In this document: piece by piece, positions 52,460-60,920 of the stretch
Layout of the letters: each line of letters begins with the position of its first letter
Numbering within the stretch: the first letter of the stretch is position 1
Assembly (NCBI RefSeq): GCF_007713735.2
Contig: NZ_VMNW02000001.1
Span: forward strand, 124,001 to 188,000
From: Amycolatopsis acidicola
GTDB taxonomy: Bacteria > Actinomycetota > Actinomycetes > Mycobacteriales > Pseudonocardiaceae
Reading direction: 5' to 3'
Length of the DNA stretch: 64,000 bases
The notes under the pieces: generated by a model
Told to the model about the DNA's origin: nothing
The model's database searches: none
Seen by the model: the letters and a program-made list of their open reading frames with translations, nothing else
Program-made: the position numbers and the translations under genes

Positions 52460-52828
52460 GGCGCCATTCTGCCAGCGCCACGCCGGTGTGGTGCAGGTCA
52501 CGACACGCGCCGGTTTGGCAGCCACCCGCCCGTGGCCCCGTCGGGCACGGGAACCAATCGGCTGCTCACACGCCGTGTGCAAGACCGACTTTCGGCGGCC
52601 CGTTCGTCGGTAGTCCTAGGATTTTCGCAGCTCAAGTGCCGTTTCTCAGCAAGAAATCAGCCGACGGCCCTCTCCCGCGCCCACCCGTTCGTGCCAGGAT
52701 GTTCCGCGTAAGCCGTCACGGCCGACGGTTACCCGAGCGCTTCGGACCCGATGCGCAGGTTGCCGCCGGCGCCGTCGCGAAGCCGCCAAAAGTGGCTTCG
52801 CGGCACCGACATCGAGGAGAACACGCGC
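52460..52828. other. Divergent region between dipeptidase and dehydrogenase operon
   Basis: 369 bp without a recognisable gene; weak reading frames lack ribosome sites. CCTAGG (about 52615) and TTTCT-CAGC-AAGAAA (about 52643-52657) are small dyads in the least GC-rich part and may mark the dehydrogenase promoter. GAGGAG (about 52814) is the ribosome site for 52829. Confidence 0.4.
52466..52471 (-). promoter_or_regulatory. -10 hexamer CAGAAT, leaderless start of dipeptidase
   Basis: Read leftwards, CAGAAT is followed by six bases and the GTG at 52459; no ribosome site. Confidence 0.4.
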
Positions 52829-54037
52829 ATGTCGTCCCCCGAGCAGTGGACGCACCCGGAGCCCGGAGAAGGACCGGCCGCACGAGCGGCACAACCGTCC
52901 CGGGAGCAGGTGATCGCCGGTTTGCGAGCAACGACCGAAGGTGGAGCTGAGCTGACTCAGCTGCTCACCCCCGAAGGCGAACGAGTCGCCTCACCCCAGT
53001 TCGACCGCTATGTCGCCGATATCGACGGCGACGCGTTGCGCGGCCTCTACCGCGACATGGTGCTGGTGCGCCGGGCGGACCGCGAGTCCAACGCGATGCA
53101 ACGGCAGGGCCAGCTCGGCATCTGGGTGCCGCTGCTCGGCCAGGAAGCGGCGCAGATCGGCTCGGGCCGCGCGCTGAAGCCGCAGGACATGGCCTTCCCC
53201 AGCTACCGCGAGCACGGCGTGGCGTACACCCGCGGCGTCGACATGCGTGAGCTGCTCGGCATCTTCCGCTGCACCGACCACGGTGGCTGGGACTTCCAGG
53301 CGCACCGCTTCCACCCGTACACCATCGTCATCGGCAACCAGGTGCTGAACGCGACCGGGTACGCGATGGGCCAGAAGTTCGAGGGCAAGGTCGGCGACGA
53401 CGACGGGGAAGCGACCATCGTCTACTTCGGCGATGGCGCCACGAGCCAGGGCGACGTGCACGAGGGTTTCGTGTGGGCCGCGGTGTACGACGCCCCGCTG
53501 GTCTTCTTCTGCCAGAACAACCAATGGGCCATTTCGGAGCCGACCGAACGCCAGTCGCGGCTGCCGCTGTACCAGCGCGCCCGCGGCTACGGCTTCCCCG
53601 GCATCCGCGTGGACGGCAACGACGTGCTGGCCTGCCTCGCCGTTTCGCGGTGGGCGCTGGACGAATGCCGCCACGGCAACGGTCCGGTGCTGATCGAGGC
53701 CTTCACCTACCGCATGGATGCCCACACCACCACAGACGACCCGACCCGCTACCGGCTCTCCGACGAGCTGGAGGCGTGGAAGCTGAAGGACCCGATCGAA
53801 CGGGTGCGGGCTTTCCTGGCGCGCAACGGTTTCGCGGACCAGTCCTTCTTCGACGAGGTGCAGGCCGAGGCCGACACGTTCGCCGCGGAACTGCGCGACT
53901 TCTGCTTCAACATGCCCGAACCGCCGCCGGAGCGGGTGTTCGAAAACGTCTACGCGGAGCCCTCGCCGGTGCTCGACGCGCAGCGCGAGGAGTATCTGTC
54001 CTATTTGGACGGTTTTGCCACGGCAGGTGAGCGATGA
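52829..54037 (+). CDS. bkdA: 2-oxoacid dehydrogenase E1 alpha subunit
   Basis: A 402-residue thiamin-diphosphate enzyme subunit. The ThDP/Mg motif runs from YFGDGATSQGDVHEGF near residue 205 to FFCQNNQWAIS; PSYREHGVAY and the phospho-loop-like YRMDAHTTTDDPTRYR are typical of branched-chain/pyruvate E1 alpha. It decarboxylates 2-oxoacids; relatives in M. tuberculosis (bkdA) act on branched-chain ketoacids, but pyruvate cannot be excluded. The start at 52829 has GAGGAG about nine bases upstream. Overlaps E1 beta (ATGA). Confidence 0.93.
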   Translation: MSSPEQWTHPEPGEGPAARAAQPSREQVIAGLRATTEGGAELTQLLTPEGERVASPQFDRYVADIDGDALRGLYRDMVLVRRADRESNAMQRQGQLGIWVPLLGQEAAQIGSGRALKPQDMAFPSYREHGVAYTRGVDMRELLGIFRCTDHGGWDFQAHRFHPYTIVIGNQVLNATGYAMGQKFEGKVGDDDGEATIVYFGDGATSQGDVHEGFVWAAVYDAPLVFFCQNNQWAISEPTERQSRLPLYQRARGYGFPGIRVDGNDVLACLAVSRWALDECRHGNGPVLIEAFTYRMDAHTTTDDPTRYRLSDELEAWKLKDPIERVRAFLARNGFADQSFFDEVQAEADTFAAELRDFCFNMPEPPPERVFENVYAEPSPVLDAQREEYLSYLDGFATAGER

Positions 54038-55065
54038 TGGCCGCCCCAGTGAAGTCCCGTGCGGACGAAGCGCCTTCGAGCGTGCAGACGCTGACCATCG
54101 GCAAGGCACTGAACCTCGGCCTGCGTGCCGCGATGGAGGCGGACCCCAAGGTCCTGATCATGGGGGAGGACGTCGGCAAGCTCGGCGGCGTCTTCCGGAT
54201 CACCGACGGGCTCCAGAAGGACTTCGGTGAGCAGCGCGTGCTGGACACGCCGCTGGCCGAGTCCGGGATCATCGGCACCGCGGTCGGCCTCGCCGTGCGC
54301 GGGTTCCGGCCGGTGTGCGAGATCCAGTTCGAGGGGTTCATCTTCCCCGGTTTCGACCAGATTTCCAGCCAGCTCGCCAAACTGCACTACCGCACGCAGG
54401 GCAGGGTCAAGATGCCCGTCGTGATCCGGGTGCCGTTCGGCGGCGGGATCGGCGCGGTGGAACACCACTCCGAATCGCCGGAGTCGTTCTTCGCGCACAT
54501 TCCCGGGCTGAAGGTGGTCTCCTGCTCGAACCCGGCGGACGCGTACTGGATGATCCAGCAGGCGATCGCCAGTGACGATCCGGTGCTGTTCTTCGAACCG
54601 AAGCGCTTGTACCACAACGGACAGCTGAAGTCCGAAGTGGACACTGTGCACCCGGTGGGCCCGCTGTTCGCCTCCCGGGTGCTGCGCCATGGCACCGACG
54701 CGACGCTGGTCGGCTACGGGCCGTCGGTGAAGGTCTGCCTCGACGCCGCCACCGCGGCGGCCGAGGAGGGCAAGTCGCTGGAGGTCATCGACCTGCGCAC
54801 GATCTCGCCGCTGGACCTCGGCCCGGTGTTCGAGTCGGTGCGGCGCACGGGAAGGCTCATCGCGGTCAGCGAGGCCTCTGGCGAATCCTCGGTCACGTCG
54901 GAGATCGCCGCGCGGGTGCAGCAGGAGTGCTTCTACTCGCTGGAGGCCCCGGTGCTGCGCGCGACGGGTTTCGACACCCCGTACCCGCCGTCGAAGCTGG
55001 AGGAGCACTTCCTGCCGGACCTCGACCGGGTGCTGCACACCGTCGACCGATCGCTGGGGTGGTGA
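54034..55065 (+). CDS. bkdB: 2-oxoacid dehydrogenase E1 beta subunit
   Basis: A 343-residue transketolase-like subunit. VLIMGEDVGKLGGVFRIT and DTPLAESGIIGTAVGLAVRG are signature blocks; FGGGIGAVEHHSESPESFFAH holds the His near the active site. Pairs with the alpha subunit as a heterotetramer. It overlaps the alpha stop by 4 bp and ends 3 bp before E2. ATG 54034 or 54037 possible. Confidence 0.95.
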   Translation: MMAAPVKSRADEAPSSVQTLTIGKALNLGLRAAMEADPKVLIMGEDVGKLGGVFRITDGLQKDFGEQRVLDTPLAESGIIGTAVGLAVRGFRPVCEIQFEGFIFPGFDQISSQLAKLHYRTQGRVKMPVVIRVPFGGGIGAVEHHSESPESFFAHIPGLKVVSCSNPADAYWMIQQAIASDDPVLFFEPKRLYHNGQLKSEVDTVHPVGPLFASRVLRHGTDATLVGYGPSVKVCLDAATAAAEEGKSLEVIDLRTISPLDLGPVFESVRRTGRLIAVSEASGESSVTSEIAARVQQECFYSLEAPVLRATGFDTPYPPSKLEEHFLPDLDRVLHTVDRSLGW

Positions 55066-55068
55066 AGC

Positions 55069-56322
55069 GTGCCGGAATTCAAGCAGTTCCTGCTCGCCGA
55101 CACCGCCGAAGGCCTGACCGAAGCCGAGATTCTCGGCTGGCGCGTGCAGCCGGGCGACGCGGTGACGGTGAACCAGATCGTGGTCGAGGTCGAGACGGCC
55201 AAGGCCGCGGTCGAGCTGCCCATCCCGTGGGCGGGCAAGGTTACCGAGCTGCTCGTCGAGCCGGGCCAGACGGTGGAGGTCGGCGCGCCGATCCTGACTA
55301 TCGACGTGGACCCGGCCGGCGTGGCGAAGAACGGTTCCGCCCCGGCCGCCGCCGAGGAGGAGATGAAGCCCCTCGTCGGCTACGGCTCGAAGACGGTGCA
55401 GGCGAAGCGGCGAACCCGTAAGGCTCCCGCCGAGAAAGCGCCTGAGCAGCCACAACCCGAGCCGGTCGCGAAGGGCGGGTACGTCCCGTTGGCGAAGCCC
55501 CCGGTGCGCAAGCTGGCGAAGGACCTCGGTGTCGACTTGACGACCCTGTCCGCGGGCGGCGAAGTGATCACCCGTGAAGACGTCGAGCGGGCGGCTTCCC
55601 CTGCCGCACCGAAGAAGACGGGCGAGCGCGAGCGGCGAGTGCCGATCAAGGGTGTCCGCAAGGCCACCGCGCAGGCGATGGTCTCGAGCGCCTTCACCGC
55701 CCCGCACGTCACGGAGTTCCTCACCATCGACGTGACGCCGATGATGGAGCTACGCGAAAAGCTGAAGAAGCACCCGGGCTTCGCGGGCGTGAAACTCACC
55801 CCGCTCGCGTTCGCCGCGAAGGCGGTTTGCCTTGCGGTGAAACGGACTCCGGACGTCAACGCGACCTGGGACGAGGAAGCGGGCGAGATCGTCTACAAGG
55901 ACTACGTGCACCTCGGGATCGCCGCGGCGACCCCGCGCGGGCTCGTGGTCCCGAAGATCCGGGACGCCGACGCGATGTCGCTGGCTGAGCTGGCCGGCGC
56001 GCTGGAGCAGCTGACAAGTACCGCCAGGGAAGGGAAAACCACCCCGGCCGACATGCTCAACGGCACGATCACGATCACCAACGTCGGGGTGTTCGGAGTG
56101 GACACCGGTACGCCGATCATCAACCCCGGCGAGGCCGCGATCCTGGCGTTCGGCGCGATCAAGGACATGCCCTGGGTCGTGGACGGCGAACTGGCGGTGC
56201 GCAAGGTGCTCCAGCTCGCGCTGAGCTTCGACCACCGGCTCGTCGACGGGCAGCAGGGTTCGCAGTTCCTCGCCGATGTCGGGGCGCTGCTGGCCGACCC
56301 GGCGATGGCGATCACCTTCTGA
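55069..56322 (+). CDS. bkdC: 2-oxoacid dehydrogenase E2 (dihydrolipoamide acyltransferase)
   Basis: A 417-residue enzyme. One lipoyl domain (about 1-80) with the modified Lys in [12 protein letters not shown]; a Pro/Lys/Glu-rich linker; an E3-binding domain (about 135-175, [18 protein letters not shown]); and a catalytic domain (about 195-417) with the C-terminal [12 protein letters not shown] carrying the catalytic His and Asp. GTG start. Last gene of the operon, before a strong terminator. No E3 (lipoamide dehydrogenase) gene is next to it, so it must be supplied from elsewhere. Confidence 0.95.
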   Translation: MPEFKQFLLADTAEGLTEAEILGWRVQPGDAVTVNQIVVEVETAKAAVELPIPWAGKVTELLVEPGQTVEVGAPILTIDVDPAGVAKNGSAPAAAEEEMKPLVGYGSKTVQAKRRTRKAPAEKAPEQPQPEPVAKGGYVPLAKPPVRKLAKDLGVDLTTLSAGGEVITREDVERAASPAAPKKTGERERRVPIKGVRKATAQAMVSSAFTAPHVTEFLTIDVTPMMELREKLKKHPGFAGVKLTPLAFAAKAVCLAVKRTPDVNATWDEEAGEIVYKDYVHLGIAAATPRGLVVPKIRDADAMSLAELAGALEQLTSTAREGKTTPADMLNGTITITNVGVFGVDTGTPIINPGEAAILAFGAIKDMPWVVDGELAVRKVLQLALSFDHRLVDGQQGSQFLADVGALLADPAMAITF

Positions 56323-56331
56323 GCCAACAAG

Positions 56332-56367
56332 AAAGCCGCTCCCCGGCAACAGGGGAGCGGCTTTTTT
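56332..56367 (+). terminator. Terminator of the dehydrogenase operon
   Basis: AAAGCCGCTCCCC (56332-56344) and GGGGAGCGGCTTT (56352-56364) form a perfect 13-bp stem with a 7-base loop and TTTTTT tract, 9 bp after the E2 stop. It also can serve the convergent phospholipase gene, whose stop is at 56372. Confidence 0.95.
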
Positions 56368-56371
56368 GTTG

Positions 56372-57835
56372 CTATTTGGGAAGATGCGGGCGCTTGCCCG
56401 GCTCCTGCGTCGGCGGCTTGTCGACCGTCGGCGGGACGGTCGGGGCGGGCAGGTTCGCGGCTTCGTAGCGGGACAGCGTCAGCGGGCCCGAGGTGTCCGG
56501 CAGCGTCGGCGGCTTGGATTTGGCTTCGTTGAAGCGGAAAGCCGAGGTCAGGTCGCCGAAGGTCTTGCGGCGCCAGCCCGAGATGTTCGACTCGGTGACG
56601 CCGGTGAGCTGCTCCAGGAACCGCAGCTGCGAGGTGTGGTCGAAGTTCTCGCTGCACACCCAGCCGCCCGCGGTCCACGGCGAGACGATCACGCAGGGCA
56701 CGCGGAACCCGCCGCCGACCCACAGGCCGTTGCCCTTGGTGCCGCCGTGCGAGGTGCCGGTGACGAACTCGTCCGGCGTGCCTGCGGGCGGGATCGGCGG
56801 GACGACGTGGTCGAACAGCCCGTCGTTCTCGTCGTAGGACAGGATGAACACGGTCTTGGCCCACACCTCGGGGTTCGAGGCGATGGCGTCGATCTTGCTG
56901 GCGACGAAGGCGGCGCCGTCGGCCGGCGTGTAGTTCGGGTGCTCCGACTGCGTGCTGGTGGTGATGATCCAGGAGACGGTCGGCAGCTTGTCGTTGCGCG
57001 CGTCGTACTCGAACTGGCCTTCGGGGCGGTGCGTGAGCCCGTTGTCGTACAGCTCGGAACCGGGCGCGGAGTTCTTGAACGCCGCGAAGTTCTCCAGCAT
57101 GTTGCAGCCGTAGGTGTCGTCCTGCTCGTAGACCTTCCAGCTGACCCCGGCCTCGGTGAGCCGCTCCGCGTAGGTCTTCCAGGTGTAGCCGCCGGCGGGC
57201 ACGGTGTTGTCGAGGATCGGGCCGCCGTTCTCCGCGTTCGGGTCGACGGTGCCGGTCATCCACATCATCCGGTTCGGCCACGTCGGGCCGAGCACCGAGC
57301 AGAAGTACGCGTCGCACACCGTGAAGGACTCCGCGAGCGCGAACTGGAACGGCAGGTCGGCGCGGGTGTGGTAGCCCATCACGTACGGGCCGTTCTTGCC
57401 GTCGGCCTTGCGGTGGGCGGGCAGCCAGTTGTCCATCTTGCCGTTGTTCAGCGAGTCGTGCTGGACCTGCCAGGCGTGCGACGTCGACGGGATCTTCTGC
57501 GCGTTCGTGGCGTGCGTGTCGAGGTGGAACGGCAGCGCGTAGCCCGCCGGGTTCGCCGTGTCGGGCTGGTAGAAGACCGACTTTCCGTTCGAAAGCTTCA
57601 GCGCGTCCGGGTCGTTGAAGCCGCGGACACCCGAGAGCGTGCCGTAGTAGTGGTCGAACGAGCGGTTCTCCTGCATGAGCAGGACGACGTGCTCGATGTC
57701 GGCCAGCGACCCGTGTTTCGGCGCCTCCTGCGCGAGCGCGCGCTGGACGTTGGGCGGGAGCAGGGTCGCCGCGGCAGCGGTCGCCGCCGCTCCTGCCGCC
57801 GAGCCGAGCAGTCGTCTCCGGGTGACTTCGGACAT
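56372..57835 (-). CDS. Tat-exported phospholipase C / acid phosphatase-family hydrolase
   Basis: A 487-residue phosphoesterase. The twin-arginine signal TRRRLLGSAAGAA opens the protein, and the mature enzyme begins after about residue 38. IEHVVLLMQENRSFDHYYGTL carries the metal/phosphate residues of the AcpA/PLC family; GPTWPNRMMWMTGT and ILSYDENDGLFDHVVPP follow, and FDHTSQLRFLEQ near 380 holds further conserved residues. The C-terminus is Pro-rich. It cleaves phospholipids or phosphate esters outside the cell and is often under phosphate control. The ATG at 57835 is preferred because the Tat signal starts there. Confidence 0.93.
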   Translation of the reverse strand: MSEVTRRRLLGSAAGAAATAAAATLLPPNVQRALAQEAPKHGSLADIEHVVLLMQENRSFDHYYGTLSGVRGFNDPDALKLSNGKSVFYQPDTANPAGYALPFHLDTHATNAQKIPSTSHAWQVQHDSLNNGKMDNWLPAHRKADGKNGPYVMGYHTRADLPFQFALAESFTVCDAYFCSVLGPTWPNRMMWMTGTVDPNAENGGPILDNTVPAGGYTWKTYAERLTEAGVSWKVYEQDDTYGCNMLENFAAFKNSAPGSELYDNGLTHRPEGQFEYDARNDKLPTVSWIITTSTQSEHPNYTPADGAAFVASKIDAIASNPEVWAKTVFILSYDENDGLFDHVVPPIPPAGTPDEFVTGTSHGGTKGNGLWVGGGFRVPCVIVSPWTAGGWVCSENFDHTSQLRFLEQLTGVTESNISGWRRKTFGDLTSAFRFNEAKSKPPTLPDTSGPLTLSRYEAANLPAPTVPPTVDKPPTQEPGKRPHLPK

Positions 57836-57900
57836 GGCTGAAGGCCTCCAGTGGGTTCGGGAAGGGCAAAACCTCCGCAACCCTGCTCGCCTTGCACGCC

Positions 57901-57948
57901 GTTGGTCACTACCTCGAACCAACTCCGGAAGAACAACCAATGACCAAC
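57901..57948. promoter_or_regulatory. Inverted repeat upstream of the phospholipase gene
   Basis: GTTGGTCA (57901-57908) faces TGACCAAC (57941-57948), with extra AACCAAC/GTTGG units between them; read towards the gene, GTTG units recur at about 11-bp steps, loosely like a Pho box. Regulation by phosphate is only a suggestion. Confidence 0.3.
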
Positions 57949-57964
57949 TTCGCGAAATCGCCCA

Positions 57965-58303
57965 TCAAGTGACGATCAGCCGCTCGCCGCTTTCGACGTG
58001 GTCCTGCTTGTGGCGCAACAAGTCCAATCCCGCCTCGGACGCGCTGCCCGGCGCGGCGAAGTCGAGGTGCCCGGCGAGTAGCAGGTGCACGAGCCGGTTC
58101 CAGGCCAGGATTTCGTTGCGTACACCCAAAACCACGGCCGGCACGTCGTGCATGGCGTTGATCAGCTGCAGGGTCCCGCGGCGCACTGTTGCCGGACGCG
58201 TGCGGCGGCGCTTCGCGGGCGTCGGCCGGGCGAGGTCGTGCAGATGCGCGCGCTCGTCCTCGTCAAGGCGCAACGCGCGAGCGAGCGCCAGGCGCAATGT
58301 CGG
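57965..58303 (-). pseudogene. Fragment of an MmyB-like regulator
   Basis: The frame encodes ALRLDEDERAHLHDLARPTP and VPAVVLGVRNEILAWNRLVH, matching the middle of MmyB-like regulators (compare the intact gene at 28747: TLRMDPYERGHLFTLAG and AVHNARSDILAYNRG). The HTH part is missing; after AGHLDFAAPG the sequence jumps to AGLDLLRHKQDHVESGERLI, the family C-terminus, so an internal piece is also missing. No start codon or ribosome site in a sensible place. Confidence 0.75.
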
Positions 58304-58304
58304 C

Positions 58305-58608
58305 TGGGGCAACGTCGCCGGTCTGCTGGCATTCCTGACCGAGACTTCGCTCGTGTTCCTGCTGCCCCTGTGCTTGCAGGATGTGCTCGGCTACTCGCCG
58401 CTGGAGGCCGGGCTGTCCTCCGCCGTGCTGGGCGTCGGCCTGGTTCTCGGTGCAGGCGCTGGCCACGTTCTCGCTCGTGTTCCTCGGTCCGGCCCCGGCG
58501 TGGATTGCGCTGCTCCTGGTCGCGACTTTCGTCGGTGGCGAGGCGGACGCCGCGCTGAACGTGGCGCTGCCGGCCGCCGTGGTCCTGGGAGTCGTGGTGA
58601 CCCGGAAA
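58305..58608 (+). pseudogene. Fragment of an MFS exporter
   Basis: Frame one (about 58311-58460) encodes NVAGLLAFLTETSLVFLLPL and YSPLEAGLSSAVLGVGLVLG, typical of TM8-9 of MFS exporters; a frame change then gives VQALATFSLVFLGPAPAWIA and an end that stops near 58656. About 100 residues remain of an expected 450. It abuts the decayed regulator head to head, so a deletion joined the middles of two divergent genes. Confidence 0.7.
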
Positions 58609-58611
58609 CGA

Positions 58612-58651
58612 CCGAAGGCCCCTTCCCTGAACTTCGGGAAAGGGCCTTCGG
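58612..58651 (-). terminator. Terminator downstream of the tRNA gene
   Basis: CCGAAGGCCCCTTCCC (58612-58627) and GGGAAAGGGCCTTCGG (58636-58651) form a 16-bp stem with one mismatch and an 8-base loop, 7 bp downstream of the leftward tRNA gene. Confidence 0.8.
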
Positions 58652-58657
58652 TGTGAG

Positions 58658-58730
58658 AGCGGATGACGGGATTCGAACCCGCGACCCTCACCTTGGCAAG
58701 GTGATGCGCTACCAGCTGCGCTACATCCGC
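58658..58730 (-). tRNA. tRNA-Gly (anticodon GCC)
   Basis: Read leftwards: acceptor GCGGATG / CATCCGC, D-arm GCGCAGCTGGTAGCGC, anticodon stem TCACC/GGTGA with loop TTGCCAA (anticodon GCC), T-arm GCGGG-TTCGAAT-CCCGT and discriminator T. 73 nt; the CCA end is not encoded. The sequence matches the usual actinobacterial tRNA-Gly. It is preceded by about 180 bp without a gene and followed by a terminator. Confidence 0.97.
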
Positions 58731-58915
58731 ACGCCCGGCATCAACCGGTGCGCACACTCTATACCCTCCCTACGGAGGCCGTGACAGGCACCCGGTCGGA
58801 GGTAACTCCGTCACTCCCGGAGTACAAGGGGTGACGGCAAGCGCTTCTCTCCGTATGGTGTCTCCATTCAACCGAACGGGGTAGTGCCCCGCCCGGGGAG
58901 GAGGTGCCTGGCCGG

Positions 58916-60382
58916 ATGACGGAGGAAGCGACGGTACCGGAGCAACGCACGGTATCGGCCGATGAGCAGGCTCTTCTGCGTCGCCTCCGTGCAGGCGAAG
59001 ACCAGGCGTTCAGCGAACTTTTCGAGCTTCACGCGTCGGCCGTGCGCCGGCTCGCGCGCGGGCTCGCCAGCGACGCCTCCGAGGCCGAGGACATCACCGC
59101 GGAGACCTTCTTTCGCGTGCTGCAGGCATTGCGCCGCGGCTCGGGTCCGCGTGACCACGTTCGGGCGTATTTGCTGACCGTCGCCAGACGCGTTTCGTGG
59201 GAGTGGCACGGTGCCCGCCGCGATGTCCCGGTGACCGACGACGAACTGACCCACCGCGCCGGAGCCGGCGCGGACGCGCACGCGCGCACGGCCGAAGCCA
59301 GCCTGATCGCGACAGCCTTCACGAGCCTGCCCGAACGCTGGCGTTCGGTGTTGTGGCAGACGGAGGTCGAGGGCGAGCAGCCCGCCGTCGTCGCGCCACA
59401 CTTCGGGCTGAGCGCGAACGCGACGGCGGCGCTCGCGCGGCGAGCCCGGCAAGGGCTGCGCGCGGCGTACCTCCAGGCGCATCTGGCGATCAACCGCGAG
59501 TCCGACGTCAGCTGCCGGGGGGTGATCGAAAAGCTCGGCGGGTACACCGCCGGCAGTGTGACGGGCGCCGAGGCGACCAAGATCAGGACCCACCTGCTCG
59601 GTTGTGCCTCCTGCCGGTCGATGCACGCCGAACTGCGCGAAGTCTGCTCCTCGCTGCGTGCCCACGCCGGCGTACTCGCGATGCTGGTGCCCGCCACGGC
59701 GGCAGGCGTCGGCGCGGCCTCCGGTTCCGGGGTGCTCGCCACCCTCAAGGGCGTGCTCTTCTCGAAGCTGAAGGTCGGGATAGCGCTCGCGTCCACGGCC
59801 GCGGCCGGGGTCGTCGGCATCACCGCCGGGCCCGCGATGCTGAACTCGGACCACACGCAGGTCATCGGCCTGCCGCAGAGCGGGATCGAACTGGAGATCT
59901 CGCAGCCACAGCCCACGTTGCTCAGCCCGCCGCCGAACCAGCCGGGCAGGCCGGACGAGGCCACGCTGCAGTACCCGGGCAACGGCGCGAACCCGCCGTC
60001 GAAGCAGAGCACCGGCCGCGCGGAACAGCCGGCGCAGCAACAAGAACCGAAGCAGCAAGAACCCAAGCAGCAGGGCTCCGCGCCGGTCGAGCAGAAGCCC
60101 GCGCAGGCGCCCGCCGGCAAGACGGACGGAACAACGCCGCGCGACGACACCTCGACGGGCGTGGACTCGCGTGACGATCTCCCCTCGTCGGGCACCACGT
60201 ACAGCTCCACCGAGAGCTCGCCGAGCAAGCACGGGCGGGACTCGAAGAGCCGCTCGCGGGCGGATCTGCCGAGTTCGGACGAGGACGAGGCGCCGTCGGG
60301 GCTCCTGGAGTGGTTGCTGCCGATCGTGCGGGACGAGCCGGCGACGACGACCGAATCCGGTGAGTCCGGGTCATCCGGTTAG
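58916..60382 (+). CDS. Single-chain ECF sigma factor fused to anti-sigma zinc-finger and membrane anchor
   Basis: A 488-residue protein. Sigma region 2 is at about 25-95 (FELHASAVRRLARGLASDAS; AEDITAETFFRVLQAL) and region 4 at about 125-185 (SLPERWRSVLWQTEVEGEQP). A zinc-finger anti-sigma segment (about 205-235: THLLGCASCRSMHAEL) follows, then a hydrophobic region (about 240-310) with one or two spans, and a long Ser/Pro/Gln-rich tail with QQEPKQQEPKQQ repeats, probably outside the cell. The arrangement would keep the sigma domain tethered and inhibited until cleaved or released. ATG 58916 is chosen for AGGAGGT ten bases upstream; GTG 58904 is possible. Confidence 0.85.
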   Translation: MTEEATVPEQRTVSADEQALLRRLRAGEDQAFSELFELHASAVRRLARGLASDASEAEDITAETFFRVLQALRRGSGPRDHVRAYLLTVARRVSWEWHGARRDVPVTDDELTHRAGAGADAHARTAEASLIATAFTSLPERWRSVLWQTEVEGEQPAVVAPHFGLSANATAALARRARQGLRAAYLQAHLAINRESDVSCRGVIEKLGGYTAGSVTGAEATKIRTHLLGCASCRSMHAELREVCSSLRAHAGVLAMLVPATAAGVGAASGSGVLATLKGVLFSKLKVGIALASTAAAGVVGITAGPAMLNSDHTQVIGLPQSGIELEISQPQPTLLSPPPNQPGRPDEATLQYPGNGANPPSKQSTGRAEQPAQQQEPKQQEPKQQGSAPVEQKPAQAPAGKTDGTTPRDDTSTGVDSRDDLPSSGTTYSSTESSPSKHGRDSKSRSRADLPSSDEDEAPSGLLEWLLPIVRDEPATTTESGESGSSG

Positions 60383-60476
60383 ACGATCTTCACGCGGACC
60401 TCGCGCGGCGCGGCTCGGCCACGCTACCGTTGTTGACGCTCAAGACGTTCGAGCGTGACCCGGGAGGCCACGGAAG

Positions 60477-60917
60477 ATGAACCGGCTGGTGCAAGGCGGA
60501 GACGGCCGGGAATGGGTCCTCCGGGCGCAGATGGAGTGGCGCCGTCCGGCCACGGTCGAGGACTTCGAACACGACGTCGCGGGCAGTCCGGCGCCGGGCA
60601 TCGCGATGCTGGTCGTCGCCATCGTGCTCGCGGTTATCCTGGTGGCCTGGTTGCCCGACGGGGTCGTCGTCCCGCCGTGGGTGATCTGGGGCCTGCTGCT
60701 GATCGGCCTGTTCTTCCCGCTGCGGTGGACGTTGAACCGGCCGTGGACAGTGGTCGCCGAGACCGAGGGCGACGGGCTGGGTGAGCACCCGCCCGAGCGC
60801 TGGGTCGGCATCGTGCCGGGGATGTTCCGGGTGCGCGGCGAGGTGACCAAGGTGGCCAAGACCATCCAGCGCGAGTCGCTGCCGGACTTCGACGGCCCCC
60901 TGCATCCCATGGAGTGA
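60477..60917 (+). CDS. Small membrane protein (146 aa)
   Basis: Two membrane spans (IAMLVVAIVLAVILVAWLP and PWVIWGLLLIGLFFPLRW) separated by a short loop, with cytoplasmic N- and C-terminal segments; ends RESLPDFDGPLHPME. GGAAG lies a few bases before the ATG. It is directly upstream of the Fpg/Nei gene, 3 bp between stop and start, and is often found beside it in actinobacteria as I remember; a link to DNA repair is not evident. Confidence 0.75.
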   Translation: MNRLVQGGDGREWVLRAQMEWRRPATVEDFEHDVAGSPAPGIAMLVVAIVLAVILVAWLPDGVVVPPWVIWGLLLIGLFFPLRWTLNRPWTVVAETEGDGLGEHPPERWVGIVPGMFRVRGEVTKVAKTIQRESLPDFDGPLHPME

Positions 60918-60920
60918 GCC

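Noticed and set aside
58658..58730. Reading the tRNA as tRNA-Ala (GGC)
   Set aside because: The plus strand shows TTGGCAA, but the gene is on the minus strand, where the loop is TTGCCAA (anticodon GCC) and no G3:U70 pair is present.
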